From Neodontobutis hainanensis (lineage: Eukaryota > Chordata > Actinopteri > Gobiiformes > Odontobutidae): a stretch of 64,000 nucleotides of DNA. Location of the stretch: the NCBI GenBank assembly GCA_024349245.1, contig JALDNG010000015.1, positions 15,069,501 to 15,133,500 on the forward strand, read 5' to 3'. This document shows, in pieces, positions 59,701 to 64,000 of this stretch; positions within the stretch are counted from its first letter, which is position 1, and every line of letters begins with the position of its first letter. A program made the position numbers and the translations under genes. The notes below the pieces were generated by a model. The model had not been told where the DNA came from, did no database searches, and saw only the letters and a program-made list of their open reading frames with translations.

Positions 59701-60688
59701 GTATGAAGCTGCTAGGAGAGTAAGTATGTTTTTTGTGTAAATAGTGGAGTAACAATTAGGACCGTGGCTCCTTTTAGCAAAGATTGTACTAATAGCTTGT
59801 AGGAAGTCAATTTATGCCATTATATTGTGTATACAGTTGGTGTGATGTGTGCAACAGAAAACAGTATTTTACATAGTTCATATGACATCTTTACTGTTTA
59901 CAGCCTTTTGTTATCCACGACATGGAGACCTTGCAGAGGGCAGAGCAGACTTTAGTGGCAAAGATGGTCGGCTCTGCTGAAGTGCTGAAAGACAGGGAGG
60001 CAGAAGTTCGGATTTTCCATTGCTGCCAGTGCACATCAGTGGAAACTGTCACCGAACTCACAGAATTTGCCAAGTCTGTGCCTGGCTTCTCAAACCTGGA
60101 CCTTAACGATCAGGTGACTCTTTTAAAATATGGAGTGTATGAGGCCATGTTTGCCATGTTGGCTTCCTCCATGAACAAGGATGGGCTTCTTGTTGCATAT
60201 GGATCAGGCTTCATCACCAGAGAATTCCTGAAAAGCCTGCGGCGGCCGTTCAGTGACATGATGGAGCCGAAGTTCCAGTTTGCCATGAAGTTCAACTCCC
60301 TGGAGCTTGATGACAGTGACATAGCACTGTTTGTGGCTGCTATTATCTGCTGTGGAGGTAAGACATCCTGAATAGATTTAACCCTTAAAGCAATATAATG
60401 CCTCTCAATCCTGCTGTGTTTATTTTGTTTTCTATGTGCTTAGATCGACCAGGCCTAGTAAATGTGTCCAGTATTGAGAGAATGCAAGAAAAAATAGTGA
60501 GAGTCCTACAGCTCCACCTACTGGCCAATCATCCCGATGACAGCTTCCTGTTCCCCAAGCTGTTGCAGAAACTGGCTGACTTGCGGCAGCTGGTCACTGA
60601 GCATGCACAACTAGTGCAGGAAATTAAAAAGACTGAGGACACATCACTGCACCCACTCCTGCAGGAAATATACAGAGACATGTACTGA
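53524..60688 (+). CDS. ppara: Peroxisome proliferator-activated receptor alpha (nuclear receptor NR1C1), complete, 6 coding exons
   Basis: Joined exons 53524-53731, 55007-55167, 55982-56120, 58514-58713, 59904-60357 and 60444-60688 total 1407 nt, 468 codons plus stop, the length of human PPAR-alpha. All introns are GT-AG and frame is kept throughout. The product is a nuclear, fatty-acid-activated transcription factor that pairs with RXR on DR1 elements to drive lipid oxidation genes. The start ATG (MVDMES) aligns with mammalian MVD-ES. AF-1 keeps Ser-Pro at 12 and 21 (the MAPK sites of the mammalian protein). The DNA-binding domain, about residues 102-166, has all eight zinc cysteines (102, 105, 119, 122, 139, 145-region pair 143/153, 156) plus C161, and P-box CEGCKG. 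The ligand-binding domain, about 237-468, keeps contact residues equivalent to human S280, Y314, H440 and Y464 (here S281, Y315, H441, Y464) and AF-2 helix PLLQEIYRDMY. Odd: the D-box is C-V-R-R-C. Alpha rather than beta/gamma is judged from overall similarity and let-7 linkage. Confidence 0.96.
53732..55006 (+). other. ppara: ppara intron between coding exons 1 and 2
   Basis: 1275 nt, GT-AG borders. No repeat or gene recognised. Open frames within it carry no domain. Confidence 0.85.
55007..55167 (+). CDS. ppara: ppara coding exon 2 (hinge of AF-1 and first zinc finger, residues 70-123)
   Basis: Acceptor CTGTCCTGTAG|, donor CTGCAAG|GTGAGC. It encodes DALTPASSPSS (T73-P74 sits where mammals have the S73-P GSK3 site) and the first zinc finger CRVCADRASGYHYGVHACEG, ending at K123, the usual PPAR exon boundary within the P-box. 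Confidence 0.97.
55168..55981 (+). other. ppara: ppara intron between coding exons 2 and 3
   Basis: 814 nt, GT-AG. AT-rich, nothing else recognised. Confidence 0.9.
55982..56120 (+). CDS. ppara: ppara coding exon 3 (second zinc finger, residues 124-170)
   Basis: Acceptor TTTGTCTAG|, donor CACAATG|GTGAGT. It encodes GFFRRTIRLKLEYDKC, the D-box C139-V-R-R-C143, then KIQKKNRNKCQYCRFQKC and LSVGMSHNA. The 139-nt length and phase are typical of PPAR genes. Residue 140 is Val (codon GTG), where mammalian PPAR-alpha has Asp. Confidence 0.97.
57347..57753 (-). repeat. tRNA-headed SINE-type retroposon with 12-bp target-site duplication
   Basis: On the minus strand it starts with a tRNA-like head (GTGGCAGAGTGGTTAGCACT..., B-box-like GTGAGTTCAAAACCC). 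It continues through a widespread fish repeat body (block around GGAGGAAGCCGGAGTACCCG on the plus strand) and ends in an (AATG)n tail, seen as ATTCATTC repeats on the plus strand at 57345-57370. It is flanked by identical 12-mers TTATGTATTTAT at 57335-57346 and 57754-57765, the mark of target-primed insertion. Family name uncertain. Confidence 0.88.
58125..58324 (+). mobile_element. 3' end of a LINE (same family as 17895-18893)
   Basis: An uninterrupted frame encodes the C-terminus GRRPRGRPRTFWRDYV... WERLGIPLEELEEVS... SLLRLLPPRPGPG and a TAA stop near 58297. A short tail ending in (GGAT)n/GATGGATGGATGG follows. Severe 5' truncation, typical of LINE insertions. The equivalent C-terminal coding stretch at 18.75-18.89 kb is clearly more decayed. 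Confidence 0.88.
58514..58713 (+). CDS. ppara: ppara coding exon 4 (hinge and start of ligand-binding region, residues 170-236)
   Basis: Acceptor GTTTTCTCAG|, donor CACTCCT|GTACGT. It encodes IRFGRMPQSEKLKLKAEM and the helix-1 region SLARQIYDAYLKNFNMNKAK, ending at the TSTP border. It completes codon 170 (Ala) and ends in phase 0. Confidence 0.96.
58714..59903 (+). other. ppara: ppara intron between coding exons 4 and 5
   Basis: 1190 nt, GT-AG, with a T run near 58790-58805. No gene or transposon recognised. Confidence 0.88.
59904..60357 (+). CDS. ppara: ppara coding exon 5 (ligand-binding domain core, residues 237-388)
   Basis: Acceptor ACTGTTTACAG|, donor TGTGGAG|GTAAGA. It encodes PFVIHDMETL, EVRIFHCCQCTSVETVTELT (ligand-contact S281), the nuclear-receptor signature FSNLDLNDQVTLLKYGVYEA (Y315) and ELDDSDIALFVAAIICCG. 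The final base G starts the Asp codon finished in the last exon. Confidence 0.97.
60444..60688 (+). CDS. ppara: ppara coding exon 6 (C-terminal ligand-binding domain, AF-2)
   Basis: Acceptor CTATGTGCTTAG| after an intron of only 86 nt. It encodes DRPGLVNVSSIERMQEKIV, HLLANHPDDSFLFPKLLQK, LRQLVTEHAQLV (H441) and the AF-2 helix PLLQEIYRDMY, with TGA at 60686-60688. Confidence 0.97.
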
Positions 60689-63600
60689 ACGTTGTGGAGC
60701 AGAAAAACATAGAGGCTCTCAACTGCCCTTCTCCTTCAATCAGGAACAAAAGAAAAGTGTCCTCTATAAGCTAGGATAGAACTACTTGAAACCCCTAAAG
60801 CAACGAGAGTCAGCGTCACGGCCCTGCTGTAGGCCCAAGCCACAATATTATAGCATGCTTGTTTTGGTTAAGAACTCTCCACTCCAGACAACTGACCTAT
60901 GTAGGCAGATAATTTATGTACACAAGATGTCCCCAGCATCACCAATTTATGCAATGTTTAAATTATTTGAGACCATTACTATGCATACATGTTTTAAAAT
61001 GAGAAACAGTGAATGTAATGGTCAGTAACCCAGCAGTTTAAGGGAAAGCTGATGTCAAAGATCCATACTGTATACAATACCTTCACCGTTAACAACACCC
61101 AAGTGACTTGAGTAACAATAGCAACAATACACACTGTAATGATAAGGACGCTCCTGCCAAACTGGCTACTAATAATCCTCCAGCATTTTAAAGACAAACA
61201 ACTGTGGGGTCACTAGTTATTGTTATCTGTATTTTGTCCTTAAGCCATGCTTTGTGAATCAATAATACTACTTTTTGTAACCACAATACATAATGGCATG
61301 ATTAGATTTTTTTTTTTATCAGCTTATAAAATTTCTAGAAATGTCAAGCAATAGTATCCGTTATTTTCAACTTTTAGTAGCTAATGTAATATTTGAAGGG
61401 AACTTGAGCCTTAGACCACATGGGGAGATTTCCTGTGTAAAAAGCACCACAATGCACACTTCAAGCACTAACAGCCTGTGACCTGAAATACTTGGTTACA
61501 TGCCTTTTTTACCAAAACGTTGCACTGACTTTTGGCACTCCATCCAGTTCAGTGTCCTGGTATTAAAGGGCTAACGGTGAGGTAGATCACATTTCCTATC
61601 TCTGTTCTTGATCTAGTCTCTTTCACAGTCACATCCTGATGTTGGCTCTCAACATTAAATCAAGATTCACAAATGTGTGTGAAGATAGCATTTATTTATA
61701 CAGTATGTTAAACTGTTTAACATTGTTGAAATTTGCTTCCTATTTTCTTTTGAATGCCATCTTGCAGTATCAAAGTATATTTAAAAGGACAGTATAAGAA
61801 TGAGTATATCACAAACCTTCAGTAGGCCTACACCAACAGTACATATCTATAGTTTTTTTTTTACTGAAATTCTTCTCTTTTTATGCATAAACACATTGGA
61901 TTTTTAATTGCATATTAAAATGCTCCTCTTACATTTTTCTAATCCTGATGCCTTTTGATGACAATTGATTGGATCCATGACTAAATTGATAAATGGAATA
62001 TGTCTGGATCATGTGAAACTGTGAGATTCCTTAGCCCCAATTGCTTATGCAGCCACAATCCTTAATTAAAGCATTATTCATTTGTTGAATTTGATTACGC
62101 AAAACAGACTTTGTTTTAGTTTTTTTACAAAAAAGTGTACTGTACATAACATTGACTGCTTGCCCTTTGCTATAACCTTGACATGTACAAGGTACTAATG
62201 ATGATCCACGTTGTAAATCTTTGTTTGCTTAATACTTATTTGAAATTGTAAATGTAGGTATGTACTGTATCCTCTTTACCACATAATTGTTTCTGAATTG
62301 AATCTGATCATATTTTTATACTGAAATATATATGTATTACTAAATCTGATAAATGTTGATTTGAAATGGCACTATTGGGGAGTGCTGTGTAAATAGTTGT
62401 AATAGGTTAACAGGGCAAATGGTAATTTTAATATCCAGAAATCTGAATCCCTTTTGGGACATTCCTTTTGGTAATTGCTTTTTAGATATGAACTGTTGTA
62501 TTTCGAGTAATTATAGCTTTTTTGAATTATTATTCCTCACATTTCTGTGATAGTAGTTATACTGTATTTTTGCTATCAGCAGCATTTATCACTGACATTT
62601 CATTCAAAAGATCAAGCTATAGATCTGCACTGATTCAACAAAGGTCCCTCTAGTTATGCTCTCAGGTTGCAGCTAAATGGAATTAGGTTAAAGCATGCCT
62701 AGGTTCTCCAAAAATGCTCCACAGTTGCCTGCTTACACTAGCTTACATTAGTTTGCCATCTCATCACCTGCAGTATTACAGTGAAGAAATGCAGTAGTGA
62801 AATACAGTTCATGTTTTATGATCTTTTTTTTATGATGCTTTTATGTCTGTTGCTTTGTTTTTGCTCCTCCCTCGCTGCTATCTATGATATTAACCCACCA
62901 AACATTGCCATGAGTGGATTATTGAACGTCAAGCTGCCTCTTACTGTATCTTCTTACTGAATGTCTCATACAATTTCAATGCAATATTCCCTTTTGTAGA
63001 CTCTTGGGACTTGACTATCCCATTGGAAGTTTGTTGGGAATTAACCACAATCTATCTGTGCCTTAGCGTGTGCCCCTGCCATAAAACACTACAGCTTCTG
63101 AAAAGACTTGACTTAGTTTGTACACACTCAACAGAACTTTGCAGGCAGGAAAGTATGTCACAGCTAAATTAGGACAAACTGTAGAGTGCATGACAGATGA
63201 GGCTAATCATTTTACTGTAGAAATAGGAGACATAAAAAGTTGATACATCTGGCCCAAAAGAGGAAATGGTGTAAATCTGTAATGTCTGCTTGATGTTAGG
63301 ATTGTTTGTTTAATGTTGAATTGACATGGGAATTTCTAACATGTATCAGGGAAACCTAGTCTTCCTTTTGTTAAACTTAGCTCAGGACATAGAAAGGTAC
63401 TGTTTGTCCTTTTTTCTTTTTTATTTGTCTTGATTTTGTTCTCTTAAATGAATTTCCTGTGCTCTGCCTTACTGCACACAAACTCCAATAACAATATTAT
63501 TAACATAACTTTTATTTTGTTTGATTTTCCAACACTGACAGAAATGTATTTCGAGGGCAGTAGTCATAAGAAGTAGATATTTGATTTAAAATTTGGTGGA

Positions 63601-63780
63601 GTTTGTTTTTGTGACTTGAGTGTCATGTTAAAAGAGAGTCATTGAATGTGCTGTTCATGTGTATTGTGGCTTGGTAACAATACTGTAAATGTGTGATGAA
63701 TGTATATCTAGAAAAATGAAAGAATAAAAATGAAAGATGATTTTCAATGGATTTTAAAATAAAATTATTTTGAAATCCGA
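60689..63780 (+). other. ppara: ppara 3' UTR
   Basis: About 3.1 kb of AT-rich sequence from the stop codon to tandem AATAAA signals, with no other gene or repeat. Earlier AATAAA-like motifs may allow shorter isoforms. No CTACCTC let-7 seed match was noticed on reading the transcript strand by eye. Confidence 0.65.
63723..63763 (+). terminator. ppara: Tandem polyadenylation signals of ppara
   Basis: AATAAA at 63723-63728 and 63758-63763, with GT/T-rich sequence downstream (TTTGTTTGGG, then a T run at about 63838-63857). They are the best candidates for the end of the long 3' UTR. Confidence 0.55.
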
Positions 63781-64000
63781 CACATTTGTTTGGGTCCAAA
63801 TGAAATGTATGATGTTATTTTATTACTTTACTTTACTTTTTTTTTTTTTTTTTTTTTATAAACTTCACAAACACATTTATTTATTTCAGTAAATGTAAAA
63901 CATTATTCCAATGTGTCCTCTTTTTATCCCATTGTTTAGGTTTTATAGAGATTTTGTAAACCTAGCTTGATTAGATGTCTAGCTAATTTATTTCTTACAG
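63781..64000. other. Downstream flank
   Basis: T-rich sequence with a 20-nt T run; no gene seen before the window ends. Confidence 0.5.

Noticed and set aside
61578..61585. TGAGGTAG in the ppara 3' UTR, identical to the let-7 5' end
   Set aside because: It is the seed itself on the sense strand, not its complement, so it is not a let-7 target site. No hairpin partner is seen. One 8-mer match is expected by chance.

Overview
The window is vertebrate, almost certainly teleost, nuclear DNA. It has large introns with GT-AG borders, long AT-rich non-coding stretches, fish-type tRNA-derived SINEs, non-LTR (LINE) fragments, a decayed Tc1-like transposon, long microsatellites ((TG)36, (AAT)26) and a 12-bp minisatellite. 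Two anchors identify the locus: a let-7a/let-7b microRNA pair (about 40.29-40.78 kb, + strand) and the complete coding region of a peroxisome proliferator-activated receptor alpha gene, ppara (53.52-60.69 kb, + strand). In mammals the let-7a-3/let-7b cluster also lies just upstream of PPARA in the same orientation, so the arrangement is conserved between fish and mammals. I cannot name the species, nor say which teleost ppara duplicate this is.

Layout. 1-40 kb: no recognisable protein gene. It holds two SINE copies (1.9 and 34.4 kb), a LINE reverse-transcriptase fragment (17.9-18.9 kb), the minisatellite (31.0-31.5 kb), a CpG-rich segment ending in a splice-donor-like site (12.0-12.2 kb), and several exon-like segments (21.7, 26.1, 27.4-27.7 and 39.7 kb). 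These could belong to the let-7 primary transcript, but that is inference. The stretch also carries consensus nuclear-receptor elements: a perfect DR1/PPRE-type site at 23.46 kb, an everted repeat at 23.63 kb, and DR4 sites at 4.06 and 37.0 kb. 40.3-40.9 kb: let-7a, tandem polyadenylation signals, let-7b, and another polyadenylation signal with a GU-rich downstream tract. 44.45-44.75 kb: CpG-rich probable ppara promoter and first non-coding exon. 44.75-53.48 kb: first intron(s), with a possible small non-coding exon, an L2-type LINE relic and a Tc1 relic. 53.48-63.78 kb: six coding exons encoding 468 residues, then a roughly 3.1-kb 3' UTR ending at tandem AATAAA signals.

How the parts may work together. 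PPAR-alpha is a ligand-activated nuclear receptor for fatty acids that binds DR1 elements as a heterodimer with RXR. A perfect DR1 about 17 kb upstream of the let-7 pair, which lies beside the receptor's own gene, suggests a testable receptor/microRNA feedback circuit. The receptor keeps its DNA-binding cysteines, ligand-contact residues and AF-2 helix. Its D-box reads C-V-R-R-C, where mammalian PPARs have an acidic residue after the first cysteine. No CRISPR array, rRNA, functional tRNA or prokaryotic-type operon is present.
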